Shown: positions 12,431 to 22,752 of the stretch, one piece after another
Layout: every line of letters begins with the position of its first letter
Position numbering within the stretch: the stretch's first letter is position 1
NCBI GenBank assembly: GCA_032716605.1
Contig: CM064485.1
Span: 33,767,722 to 33,831,721, forward strand
Length of the DNA stretch: 64,000 nucleotides
Direction: 5' to 3'
Source: Paralithodes platypus
Taxonomy: Eukaryota > Arthropoda > Malacostraca > Decapoda > Lithodidae
Notes under the pieces: model-generated
Database searches by the model: none
What the model was told of the DNA's origin: nothing
The model's input: the letters and a program-made list of their open reading frames with translations, nothing else
Program-made: the position numbers and the translations under genes

Positions 12431-12917
12431 TAACACCTTACGAGCGGCCTATGCGGTTTATTTATGTGTACCGCCCAGCGGGGTGTTTTTAGCCAAAATA
12501 GGGCTGTTTACGTGATCCTTTTCATGCCTAAATAAGACCCAGAACGTAAAACAAGTATCTATCCCTGAAAGGGCATAAACAGAGCTTTCGAATGACACCA
12601 TAACGATCCTTGTATGATGGATAGTTTTCTTGCAATAACCGTGCAACGCGAGTGCAAAAAGCAGGTAATTCGGTACTTTCGGTACATACTTGAGTATGTA
12701 GCGAGTGAGAGAGGGAGGAGGGAGCTGAGATTTGTGTCAGTAGGTTCGCCGCGGTGGTCTGGAGCAGTCATACGCTCGCTAGTCTCCTGCCACCACTTGT
12801 CTCTCTCTCTCATCCACATTACGTGCTGAAATTGCCACTCGAGTTATGTCGAGCGCCGCCACATAGTCCAGCTTTATTAAATACGACTTAAGTGGTGAGC
12901 CGCTAATAAAGGGTTAA
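12430..12917. mobile_element. TTAA-flanked MITE, 480 bp (family T480), copy 1
   Basis: Element 12434-12913 is bounded by TTAA at 12430-12433 and 12914-12917. The ends read CACCTTACGAGCGGC and, inverted, CCCTTTATTAGCGGC, matching at about 10 of 15 positions. A TTAA target with short CCC-type ends is the signature of piggyBac-like transposition (family knowledge). No transposase is encoded. The left inverted-repeat arm has the empty site at 227-230. Near-identical copy: 25172-25651. Confidence 0.85.
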
Positions 12918-13161
12918 GATACTAAAAGGTTTCGACAAAGTCGATGTAAATGCACTATTCACATTAAACAATACTAATCAAACTCGCGGAAATGGAATGA
13001 GATTAAAAACCAAAAAGGCAAACCTAGATGTCACAAAGAGTTTCTTCACCTACAGTGTGGCGACAGAGTGGACTAAACTACCAGCGAGAGTGGTGGAGAG
13101 GGACACAATAAACGCTTTCAAGGGAAGGCTTGACCTCTATCTGCAGAGGGCTGGGGTGATA

Positions 13162-13225
13162 TGAAAAAAAAAAAAAAAAAAAAAAAAAATGTATCTATGT
13201 GTATGTGTGTGCACTGTACAGTATG

Positions 13226-13257
<32 letters not shown>

Positions 13258-13341
13258 CTGTATATATAATGTATGTATGTGTGTATCTATGTATGTGTAT
13301 ATGTGTATATGTGTGTGTATATGTGTATATATATATATACC

Positions 13342-13382
<41 letters not shown>
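13162..13382. repeat. A-run followed by TG/TA microsatellite
   Basis: A 27-base A-run (3' end of CR1-A) leads into TATG, GTATATG and a final (TA)n run of about 36 bases. Frames here are artefacts of Tyr/Ile and His/Thr codon runs. Confidence 0.9.
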
Positions 13383-13384
<2 letters not shown>

Positions 13385-13527
13385 TGTAAGGCCAGACTGT
13401 CTAGTAAGGACCTTGAGGTCTGTGTGGTCTGTGTATCTATGTAGCTGTAGCTCTCTCTTAATAAAACATAAATTAAATAAACATGTCCACATTGTCCAAT
13501 TTGACCCTGGTGAGAAGCACACATTGT

Positions 13528-13740
13528 GTTGGCAGATAATAACAAGCAGAAGATGGGCAGCTGACGTTAACAAAAGCTTACACTGACATTAATATTTTGT
13601 TGGCAGATAATAACAAGCAGAAGATGGGCAGCTGACGTTAACAAAAGCTTACACTGACATTAATATTTTGTTGGCAGATAATAACAAGCAGAAGATGGGT
13701 AGCTGACGTTAACAGAAGCTTACACTGACATTAATATGTT
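13528..13740. repeat. Tandem repeat, three units of 71 bp
   Basis: Units start at 13528, 13599 and 13670 with GTTGGCAGATAATAAC and differ by only a few bases. No frame is shared. The array is too short to call a satellite. Confidence 0.95.
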
Positions 13741-14614
13741 TGGTACCAGTGTACTGGGTATATCTAAGATATATGAAAGATAAGGATTTTCAATTTTCAA
13801 TTTATTAACAACAGACCGTCTTCAGTAAGTTCTCCATCTAAATATTAATGACCCGATGTTCTCACCATAATGTTTTCTTGGTAAGTAACAATATACATAC
13901 ATTAGACAAAGCATTACAGCTTACTACGGGGCCTAATTAAACAGGCTTGTTTTCCTAAATTTAAGTTAAACTAGCTAAATATATATTTAATTAGGACAGT
14001 CTACGTTAGATTATATTAGGTAAAGTTGTCAGGTTGGCTTTTATCAAGTTAGTTTAGATTATGTCAATTAAGGTTAAATTATGCCAAGCTAAATTGTTAC
14101 ATTCCGACACTTTCGGTTAGATTAGGTTAAGCTAGCTTAGGTTTAATCAAGTTAAGTTACGGTAGGTTAAGTTTTAGGTATATCAGGAAGTTTTATTTTG
14201 GATAACTTTCCAAAATGAACGTTCCTTGCTACTTAAAGGTGAATTATGGAAGTAACTCAGTGCTGCAATTAGTATTTTACAATGTAGCAATGGTCAACAT
14301 ATGTTGCATTACTGAATGTCACGTTGTTATAAATAAACATAATAATACAAATATGAAATAATTGGTTTCTCTGGTGCGTAGTTGAAGCTTGATGACATAT
14401 AACAGCTGGGAGAGAAGGAGTGTGTTGATTGGCTAGCAGGCTTGTGACGTAGGTTGAGATCGGGAGAATTTGAAGACAGTAAACAAACCCATATAAATAA
14501 AGTAGGTGTGCAGTTTTCGCATTACCACAAAAAAAAAAAAAAATGCATACGCAACTCTGCGATCTTGAATTCTGCAAGTAGTATTGAATCTCTTAGGTGA
14601 AATCGGTTTATATG
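13741..14614. other. AT-rich stretch with degenerate TTAGG-like motifs
   Basis: Between about 13960 and 14180 there are many GGTTAA, TTAGGTT and AGTTAAG words resembling a decayed arthropod telomere repeat, with no clean array. The rest shows no gene. Confidence 0.4.
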
Positions 14615-14845
14615 CAATTTATATATATATATATATATATACTGTATATATATTAAATGTTTTTATACTCACAGCCGGACTTGAACCACCGACAGTCAAA
14701 ACAAGTGCCCATACTTTAATCCACTATTCTACGGCATGATAGAGGATACTTGTGTGTAGTGGATTAAAGCATAGACACTCGTCCTGACTGTTGGTGGTTC
14801 ATGTCCGCCTGGGAGTATACTGTATATGTATATATATAATTACAT
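14615..14845. repeat. tRNA-like inverted pair between TA tracts
   Basis: Two arms (about 14668-14735 and 14752-14825) are imperfect reverse complements. Each contains a box-B-like word: GGTTCATGTCC at about 14797 on the plus strand and GGTTCAAGTCC near 14685 on the minus strand. AGTGGATTAAAGC resembles a box A. It may be a head-to-head SINE pair or a fold-back element. TA microsatellites border both sides. It does not fold into a full tRNA as I read it. Confidence 0.5.
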
Positions 14846-14867
14846 TTATGATCACATTGCATGGAAA

Positions 14868-16440
14868 GAAAAGAAAATAGCATGACCTTTTATTTGACCT
14901 TGACTTGTGACCTTGACCTTTCATATGGAATTGTATAATTTCTTGCATGACCTTGGCCTAGGTATTCCGAATAAACATGGTAAGCCTAGTGAAAATCTAA
15001 CATTTAGTATAAGAAATACTAGTAGAAACACTATTTTGACCTTTGACCTTGATCTTTGACCTTACCCTTTAGAATATGTATCTAAAATGTGGGCAATACG
15101 ATATCAAGGTTACCAGTAACTTGTATAGTGAAAATTAAGACATTTGAGTATAAAGTAAAATATATAGTAAAAGTTTACCTGTGACCTGGACCTTATGTAA
15201 GATTTTTTTTTTTTTTTTTATTGACATTGCCCCGGAAAATTAAATAAGCATGCTTAATTTCATTAAAACCCATCAGTTAGTTTCATATATATTAATAGAA
15301 TAGTTGACCTTGACCTTTGACCTTTATCTCGACCTTTATGATATGTGTCCAAATGTTTTATTTCCTTTTCATTTAAAGTGCAACTATCTCACCAAATTTT
15401 GTGAAGTTTGCAAGAAAAGTAAAGAAAGTAGCATATTGACCTTTTATTTGACCTTGACCTGTGACCATGACCTTTATTATGGAATTGTATAGTTTCTTGT
15501 ATGACCTTGGCCTAGGTATTCCGAATATACATGATAAGCCTAGTGAGAATCTAACGGTTAGTATAAGAAATACTAGTGAAAAACTTATTTTGACCTTTGA
15601 CCTTGACCTTTGACGTTACCCTTAAGAATCTTTACATAAAAATTGGGTCAATACGATATATAGGGTACCAGTAACTTGTATAGTGAAAATGAAGATATTT
15701 GAGTAAAAAGTAAAATAAATAGTTAAAGTTGACCTTTGACCTTGACCTGTGACCTGGACCTTTATGAAAGATTTTTATTTGTTTTGTATTGACATTGCCC
15801 CGCAAAATCAAATAAGCATGCCTAATTTAATTAAAACCCATCAGTTAGTTTCATATATATTAATAGAATAGTTGACCTTGACCTTTGACCTTTATCTTGA
15901 CCTTTATGATATGTGTGCCCAAATGTATTATTTTTCTTTTCATTTAAAGTGCAACTATCTCACCAAATTTTGTGAAGTTTGCATGAAAAGTAAAGAAAAT
16001 AGCATATTGACCTTTTATTTGACCTTGACCTGTGACCTTGACCTTTATTATGGCATTGTATAGTTTTTTGTATGACCTTCGCCTAGGTATTCCGAATATA
16101 CATGGTAAGCCTAGTCAGAATCTAACAGTTAGTATAAGAAATACTAGTGAAAAACTTATTTTGACCTTTGACCTTGACCTTTGATCGTACCCTTAGGAAT
16201 ATTTACCTAAAATTTGGTCAATATGATATAGAGGTTACCAGTAACTTGTATAGTGAAAATGAAGACATTTGAGTAAGAAAAAAATATGAAATATTGACCT
16301 TATTTTTAACCTTGACCTTTGACCTTAACCTTTAAGTTAAATGGAATATTTCTTTTTGACTGACCTTTGCATTGACCATATGAATATACCTCTGAAATTT
16401 GGTGAAAATCCATCAAACGGTCTAAGAGGAGTTTCCGGAC
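14868..16440. repeat. Tandem repeat of about 568 bp rich in TGACCT half-sites
   Basis: A full unit runs from 15301 to 15868 and a second from 15869. A partial unit precedes from about 14868. The landmark TAGTTGACCTTGACC starts at 15301 and 15869, giving a period of 568. Each unit has four clusters of TGACCT words. The perfect 13-mer TGACCTTTGACCT occurs at 15037, 15311, 15591, 15730, 15879, 16162 and 16313. The reverse complement is the direct-repeat-1 nuclear receptor site. Short frames inside are not convincing genes. Confidence 0.9.
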
Positions 16441-16556
16441 AGACAGACAGACGGACGACGACGAAGACAGACGACGACGACGACAGACAGGCTGGCTGGT
16501 GGTGCACAGTATACGGGCGGGATCTGTGTGCGCGATACCACTCTGCTTCGCAGAGT
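16437..16556. repeat. GACAGACG-type tail with a terminal hairpin
   Basis: The TGACCT repeat ends in GACAGACAGACGGACGACG words. Then come unique sequence and a perfect stem-loop CTCTGC-TTC-GCAGAG near 16541-16555. TGACCT-rich repeats with GACGGACAGACAG tails occur in other invertebrate genomes as far as I recall; I could not check this. Confidence 0.5.
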
Positions 16557-17084
16557 TGATAAAGGCGGGATGATGCCCTCTGTGACATTCCTTAATTAAT
16601 AATGTGTGACTATATGGTATAATAATCTTTCTAGGGAACCAGTGAATTATGCCAAATTTCACTCAAAGCAATACAGTGAGAATATTTTGATTAATTGTGT
16701 TTTACTTGAAGCCAGACCAGACGTATTTTTTAGAAGCATCCTGGAAAGTTATTATTCATATTAGTGATATACATGAATTTGGTCTGAGCATCACACCCTG
16801 GTGGTACCAACTACTTCTCAAAGTATTCCTTTCCCTTGGGTATTAGAACTGTTCTTCAAAATACAATAATAATAGCCTAACATAGGGCCTGGCCTATATA
16901 CAAACTCCAAATAGGCCTAATTAACATGTGAAATATTAAGTTGTGAATAATCAGGTCTCCCCCAATCCATATAGTAGGTTAGATACCTTAAGTGATCTTA
17001 ACATAACTAAGCTAGCATTAATGTTACCCTAATTTAATTCTGAAATGCTTTATGTTAGCTCATACTTTGTATAGTTCTGGCTAA
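16557..17084. other. Unassigned AT-rich DNA upstream of CR1-B
   Basis: No frame, repeat or motif that I can support. The 5' end of the CR1-B copy may lie somewhere in here, since its first recognisable codons are at about 17120. Confidence 0.4.
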
Positions 17085-18244
17085 GTGTTAACATTAAGAT
17101 TTGCTTCGACAGACTTCTTCCAGTGGCACAGGTCTAAAATAACAAATTTAAAGGTTTTCTATGCAAACGCTCGTAGCATACGCAATACATTTTCAGATTT
17201 AGAGGAGCTAGTGTTTACAGAAAATTATGATGTGATTGGCATAACAGAATCTTGGCTGAATACAGAAGATAGAGACTTTTAGAAGAGTATTCACTTCCCG
17301 GTTATGTAATGTTTTGAGAAAATCCTAATAAATCGAAATGGAGGTGGCGTTTTACTTTATATCAAAGAAAGTCTTAACCCTACCCTCTTGTCAAAACCTC
17401 AAATTGGGAACGTCGACACATCTTTTGTGCTAATAAAGAATAATAAAGGTACAAAAATAATACTTGCGTTAATATACAGACCTCCAGCTCAATCAGTGCA
17501 ACCTGACCGAGAAATTTACGAACAAATTGCAGATGTAAGTAACTCACAAGATACCGTAATTTTTGGCGACTTTAATTTACCTGTGACCAAGTGGGGCGAT
17601 ACTCTTACTTCACACTCCGGACATGACTTGTATACGAACTTGCAAGAGAGTTCGCTTTATCAATTTGTTCGAACGCCGACCCGTGGTAATAACGTTCTTA
17701 ACATTGTACTTGCAACAAAAGAAGAATTAATAGAGAATTTGAATGTTGGTGATGAATTCAGTAACAGCGACCATCGTACGATAACTTTCACTTTAAAGTT
17801 TACTAGTACGAACCAAATAGTAGCATCGAAAAAGTCCCTAATTTCAAGAAAGCAAACTTCCATAAACTTAGAGCTATGTTTAAAGAAATTGACTGGAGCT
17901 TTTTAAATAACAATAACGACATAAATACATCTTGGAAGGTATTCGAAGCCACTTACCTAAAAGCAGCGCAAGACTGCATACCATCGAAAATACGGCGTCC
18001 AGGCCATAATAATAAGCCCAAATGGTGGAATAAAGATATTTCAAACTGCCTGCTTGCTAAAAAATTTGCTAATGATAGATTAAAATCCTCACAAAATGAC
18101 GAAGAACGGGTGAAATTTGTAGAGCTACGACGCAAAGCCAAAAAGTTAATTAAGCAAAGTAAAAAGACCTTAGAGATACATATTGTGAATCAAAGTAAAA
18201 CAAACCCGAAAGAATTCTATAGTTATATCAGAAAGAAAAAGTAG
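17085..18244 (+). pseudogene. CR1-B endonuclease domain and connector, broken
   Basis: AP-endonuclease-type motifs are legible in order: FYANARSIRNT, DVIGITESWLN, the GGGVLLYIKES block (about 17340-17370), LALIYRPP, VIFGDFNLP and the closing SDHRTITF (catalytic Asp/His pair). In LINEs this domain nicks target DNA. The frame is broken between 17282 and 17388 and again near 17880, where 17876-18244 continues with the basic connector (PKWWNKDIS, KTNPKEFYSYIRKKK). All catalytic motifs still look recognisable, so decay is by frameshift more than by substitution. Confidence 0.85.
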
Positions 18245-18306
18245 TTACTTCAACTGTTGGACCGTTAGTCGATGAAAATGGAGAATACACCAAAGACGAA
18301 GTACAA

Positions 18307-19940
18307 ATGAGTGATGCCCTCAATACCTTCTTTGCATCAGTTTTTACAACAGAAGACCTCAGTGTTATCCCTACACTATTGCCGATTCAGATTGATAATT
18401 CAGATGTTCTAAGCAATATCACCATTACAGAGAGAGAAGTATTGAATTGTTTAGATAAACTCAAGGTAAATAAAACGCACGGACCTGATACAATCTCGCC
18501 TAGAGTTCTAAAGGAAGCTAAGGATGAGCTCTCCAAACCACTGACATTACTATTCAATAAATCCTTGCAGTCTGGAACTATGCCTGATCAGGGGAAGCTA
18601 GCCAACGTAACACCGATATTCAAAAAAGGCAGCAAATCCCTACCCAGTAACTATCGTCCAATTAGCTTAACCTCAGTTGTATGTAAAATGCTAGAAACAC
18701 TCATAAGAGACAGACTCGTAAATCACTTAGAGGAAAATAACATACTTAGAGATACTCAACACAGATTTCGTAAACAAAATTCCTGTTTAACAAACCTCTT
18801 AGACTTCTTCCACGATATCCTCAACCTCTACGATGGGAGTACAGCTGTAGATATTATATACCTTGATTTTCAAAAGGCCTTTGACAAAGTTCCCCACAAA
18901 CGTTTACTGCTAAAACTAAAAGCGCATGGAATACAAGACGGTGTATTGAAATGGATAGAAAATTGGCTCAGCGACAGAAAGCAAAGAGTAGTCATAAACG
19001 GTAAGGCATCTAAATGGACCAATGTAAGTAGCGGGGTACCCCAGGGATCGGTACTAGGACCAATTATCTTTCTAATTTACATCAACGACATAGATGAGGG
19101 TCTCACCTGTACAATCTCAAAATTTGCTGACGATACAAAAATTGCAAATAGCGTACTCTCAAAAGAACAAGTTGACGATATGCAACACAATCTAGATAAA
19201 TTTTCATGTTGGGCCCAAATTTTGGCAATTTAATTTCAATGCGGATAAATGTAAAGTACTACATATCGGATACCTAAATGAGAAAGCAAACTATTCGATG
19301 AATGGCACTCAGCTTAAGAATGTAAACAGAAAACCGATCTGGGAGTAACAATATCGAGTAACCTAAAACCGAGTCAACAATGTTCAGAAGGCAAACAAAA
19401 TAATTGGCTTTATAGGCAGGTCATTTGAGCATAAATCCAAAGAAGTTATCCTAACCCTTTACAATTCCTTAGTCCGCCCTCTTCTGGAATACTGCATTCA
19501 ATCCTGGTGCCCTTATTACCAAAGAGATATAAACAAGCTAGAACGAGTTCAATGTAGAGTTACCAAAATGATACCTAGCCTAAAGAACAAACCATACGAA
19601 GAGCGTCTTAGAGAATTAAATCTATTTCCTTTAACCCAGCGCAGATTTAGAGGTGACTTAATTCATAGTGTTCAAAATCATCTAAGGCATCGACAATATG
19701 AACTGTAGTAAGTACTTCACTATCGACCAATCTAATTACACGCGGGGAAACGGTTGCAAAATTATTGGTAAATCTTTTAACTCACACGAATCTAAGAATT
19801 TCTTCTTCAATCGAGTTGTCAACTTGTGGAATGGGCTTCCCCGAGACGTTATAGACTGCAGCACCGTTGATTCATTTAAACTCCGCCTAGACAAATATCT
19901 CGCATCAAACCCGCGACTGACTGCGTTTGTAAATGAATAA
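18307..19940 (+). pseudogene. CR1-B reverse transcriptase, long copy
   Basis: Positions 18307-19233 encode 308 residues: NKYF-type start, NKTHGPDTISP, SNYRPISLTSVVCK, motif A LDFQKAFDKVPHKRL, motif B SSGVPQGSVLGP and motif C KFADDTK. A frameshift at about 19227 ends this frame. The thumb and C-terminus follow in other frames, and 19698-19940 ends with FFFNRVVNLWNGLP. The core palm is uninterrupted here, unlike in the two inverted-repeat copies, so this is the better reference for the family. Confidence 0.88.
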
Positions 19941-20163
19941 CTTTATTTTATCCCCCCCTCAGTTACTGACCCATCTGTCCCCTACTAACTTCCTAATCCT
20001 GCCACGGACATTAGTTCCAGGGCAGTAATTCCCTTGCCAATGTTCTCTTACCCACTCTAAACCACTGTTTGGACACTTGATCCTCAGTGTTTTGTAGGAC
20101 AAGCAGCCTAGAAGGGTCACTAGATATGTTGTTGCTTGATTTCCTTTGTACTCCTTTGTACTC

Positions 20164-20573
20164 TACTGGATATAGCCTACCCTAGGTGGTTTGGAATGCC
20201 ATTAGACTACGCTAACCGAAAATATTTTAAATTTGTAAGTTAAGTGTAGTATATATTGGCTTAGTTAGGTTAACTCAACAGCTTTTTTTTTTTCAGCCAA
20301 GCTAACTCGACCTAAAACCCCTTCATTAACGTTAATGTGTAAATAATAGAAAATAAATTGCATGATTTTATGTGCATATATAGGCTATATATAGTCAATT
20401 GAACCCTATTAAACAATCCATTTAATCTAATTTAACTATCCTCTCCTATACCTAACCCAATCTTATCCTATCTTCCCAAAGGTGGTGAGCTCTTCCTATT
20501 TGTTTACCCGCCGTTTTCAGTAGTTTGAACTAGGCCTAGTCAAGTCACTACACCAAGATAATTACAAGTTTTA
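20164..20573. other. Unassigned AT-rich DNA
   Basis: No gene seen. It contains scattered TTAGGTTAACTC-like words and a short T-run near 20284. Confidence 0.4.
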
Positions 20574-21367
20574 CAGGGCCGGAATTAGGAGGGGGGCGTA
20601 CGCCCCCCCCCCCCCCCCCTATGTTTCTCAGTTGGGTATTAGGCCTACTTGCATGTGTTAAGGGTGATGTCCTGGCTCCAGGCTCCATTTACATGCATTA
20701 AAAAAACAAAAAAATAGCTTCATGAATAACTTTTGTATGGATCATTGATATAGCATAGTGTTTCTGAAGTATTGCTGCTGCAAACTTAATAATGTTTTGT
20801 ATTGGCATATCGACGAAAAGTTACAAGGCCTAACTAGAAAAATAACATGAACATCTAATGCTTGAGTCATGTCTATGGTGTTTTCGGCGCGGCCGGGGGG
20901 CATATAGCCCAACTGTATTATGGTTCGGCACCACTGGTGAGAACGGTTCCGCGCGGCCTATTTAATGGCTAATTCAGCTAAACTCGCGCATATTTTACCG
21001 TACCGTATGGCGCGGCAAAGAGAAGACAGAATGAGACCACAGTTTTAAATCCTAACCTAACCTAACCTAACCTAACCTAATCCACGTTTAGGTTAGGTTA
21101 GGTTAGGTTAGGATTTAAAACTGTGGTCTCATTCTATCTTCTCTTTGCCGCGCCATACGGTACGGTAAAATATGCGCGAGTTTAGCTGAGTTAGCCATTA
21201 AATAGGCCGCGCGGAATCGTTCTCACCAGTGGGGTCGAACTATAATACAGTTGGGCTATATGCGGCCGGGGGCGACCCCCCCCCCCCCCCTCCCTCCCAT
21301 AGGCCCTTAATTCTCAACACCTCGCTCCCCCCCCCCCCTCCTTTCATAAGTCCTGGATCCGGCCCTG
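20574..21367. mobile_element. Non-autonomous fold-back DNA transposon, hAT-like ends
   Basis: Ends are CAGGGCCGGAATTAGGA and, inverted, CAGGGCCGGATCCAGGA (15 of 17 identical). CAGGG-type ends are usual in hAT elements (family knowledge). TTTTA flanks both ends directly (20569-20573 and 21368-21372), shorter than the 8 bp expected for hAT. C-runs lie just inside each end. The middle is a long hairpin (arms about 20888-21085 and 21086-21277). No transposase. Confidence 0.7.
21051..21112. repeat. Telomere-type pentamers, CCTAA x6 then TTAGG x5
   Basis: Six CCTAA units (21051-21080), a short TCCACGT junction and five TTAGG units (21088-21112) form the tip of the hairpin in the fold-back element. 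TTAGG is the common arthropod telomere unit. The order CCTAA-then-TTAGG is opposite to that of an end-to-end chromosome fusion. Confidence 0.9.
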
Positions 21368-21412
21368 TTTTAGAATGTAGGCCTAACTGTGTTTCGAAAT
21401 TTCTAAATGTAA

Positions 21413-21501
21413 GCATCTCATACCAAGGTAAGAATGACGAAGTGTCTAGTATAGTCTATGTACGCACCTCATACCAAGGTAAGAATGATCGAAGTGTCTA
21501 G
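21413..21501. repeat. Short tandem duplication, period 51 bp
   Basis: GC[A]-TCATACCAAGGTAAGAATGA is repeated at 21413 and 21464 and followed both times by GAAGTGTCTAG. Two units only. Confidence 0.85.
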
Positions 21502-22648
21502 CCTTGATCATTACGGTAAACCTTGCCTGATGTAATTAACCAAACCCTCTTATACAGAGCGTCAACCACATCCCCATCAGAGAAAATCCAACCAAAAACC
21601 CCATGGCTATATCACAACTCCCAAAGTATTTCTAAATTAATTGATGGTTGAAGAAGGGACGTAAACATTTGTCATGGTCCGCTGGGGAGTCTATTTTCGT
21701 CAGCTGAGAATGTCCTAGTAAATACAGACTCATAAGGGGATGAATACAATATACTGTGTAAATGATACATCAGAAACCAACCCTTCATAATCATAATTTG
21801 TTCCCATTTTGTTCATCATTGTGAATAGAGGGACTAGGGATAGGGAGAATCTGGGAGTGGGAGACCTCTAGCTCGTGTCATGTTTGTTGTGGTAACATGT
21901 GACGTCAGCAGACGATGCGCCTATCATCGTATCGGAAAATAGTTGCCTATTTGCTTTCGAGTATTGTTATTATTATTCATATATAGTTTGGTTTATGTGA
22001 GTAACTCATCTTTGTTATTCTACTTCCGTAATTCACCTTCAATGCACCACTCTTCAAACATTAATTTTGTACTATTAATATATAACAAGTATAATTTATT
22101 TTTGTAAATTCCCTCATCCACATATCCACGTTCTTCAGTTTGTTAGTTTTGGCAGAAATTGGATTAAGAACACCTATTTCATGAGTTGACGCTTAGGTGC
22201 CACAGTCGCAAGTACTGTACACAAGTATGCTGGTACCTGATCAACATGGACAAACTTATTACATCGTTTACAAACTACATACATATACACAGCCATTCCA
22301 ACACTCCGCATCCACCTCACACACCATACTCAGAATTGGGTGGTTTGGTTGCCATTAAACACAGCAAACCAGCTAGAGAATCGACCTAATTGCTTCGGAC
22401 AATGGAGGCGATTCATTCACGGATATCCCCCCTGGGATGAAGGAGTGTGGTATGACAAGTGTGGTGAATTGGTCTTAATAATATAATACCGATGTGTTAA
22501 TGGAAAGATAATATTGGAATTGAATTGGTGCTGTATTTGGTTTAAGTACATTAATACTGTATATAGCCCACCGACATGCAAACAAACAAATATGTATTAC
22601 AGAAACTAGTGAGGCTTTGAATTTTGGATTGTTTTCAGGTATTGAGAG
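21502..22648. other. Unassigned DNA
   Basis: No supported gene, RNA or repeat beyond scattered AT-rich words. Frames are all under 70 codons. Confidence 0.4.
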
Positions 22649-22656
22649 AGATATAG

Positions 22657-22688
<32 letters not shown>

Positions 22689-22715
22689 TGAGTGAGTGAG
22701 TGAGTTTGAGAGAGA
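22649..22715. repeat. GATA, GA and GAGT microsatellites
   Basis: Short adjoining runs of GATA, GA and GAGT just before the 51-bp minisatellite. Confidence 0.9.
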
Positions 22716-22752
22716 TAGAGGCAACATTCCTTCCCTTTTCTTCTTTACCTTA

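Larger units (their letters stand above)
7992..13145. repeat. Right arm of the large inverted repeat
   Basis: Mirror image of 1-4677. It is longer than the left arm because it carries an extra 484-bp insertion (MITE plus duplicated TTAA at 12430-12917). Without that, it is within about 1% of the length of the left arm as seen. The arm end near 13135 matches the first bases of the window. Confidence 0.9.
10860..13188 (+). mobile_element. CR1-like LINE (CR1-A), right copy, MITE-interrupted
   Basis: Plus-strand copy whose 3' end is inside the window. Coding sequence stops near 13160 and a 27-base A-run (13162-13188) follows, so this family seems to end in poly(A), unlike CR1-B. A TTAA MITE splits it at 12430-12917. 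The reading frame before and after the MITE rejoins at the TTAA. Confidence 0.85.
17085..20163 (+). mobile_element. CR1-B LINE, long copy with endonuclease remains
   Basis: The most complete CR1-B copy in the window. The order is AP-endonuclease (17130-17860), connector (17876-18244), RT (18307-19260), C-terminal block (19540-19940), and a 3' UTR ending in two TCCTTTGTAC repeats at about 20143-20163. The 3' UTR matches 1997-2210 and 10430-10666. I saw no ORF1 gag-like region upstream. No clear target duplication. Confidence 0.85.

Noticed and set aside
12458..12819. Sixty-codon frames in the T480 MITE that look conserved among three copies
   Set aside because: Two different registers are equally conserved between copies, so this reflects nucleotide similarity and not protein constraint. 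The apparent starts are not ATG.
1..13145. Inverted repeat as a pure assembly artefact
   Set aside because: Arms differ by many substitutions, indels and a whole MITE, so they are not a duplicated read-through. A join of diverged haplotypes cannot be excluded from sequence alone and is left as a test.
13118..13573. Tyr/Ile and His/Thr-rich frames near 13200-13545
   Set aside because: Products of TA/TG microsatellites.
21051..21112. Ancient chromosome end-to-end fusion
   Set aside because: The order is CCTAA then TTAGG, the reverse of a fusion junction, and the blocks sit inside a TIR-bounded hairpin element.
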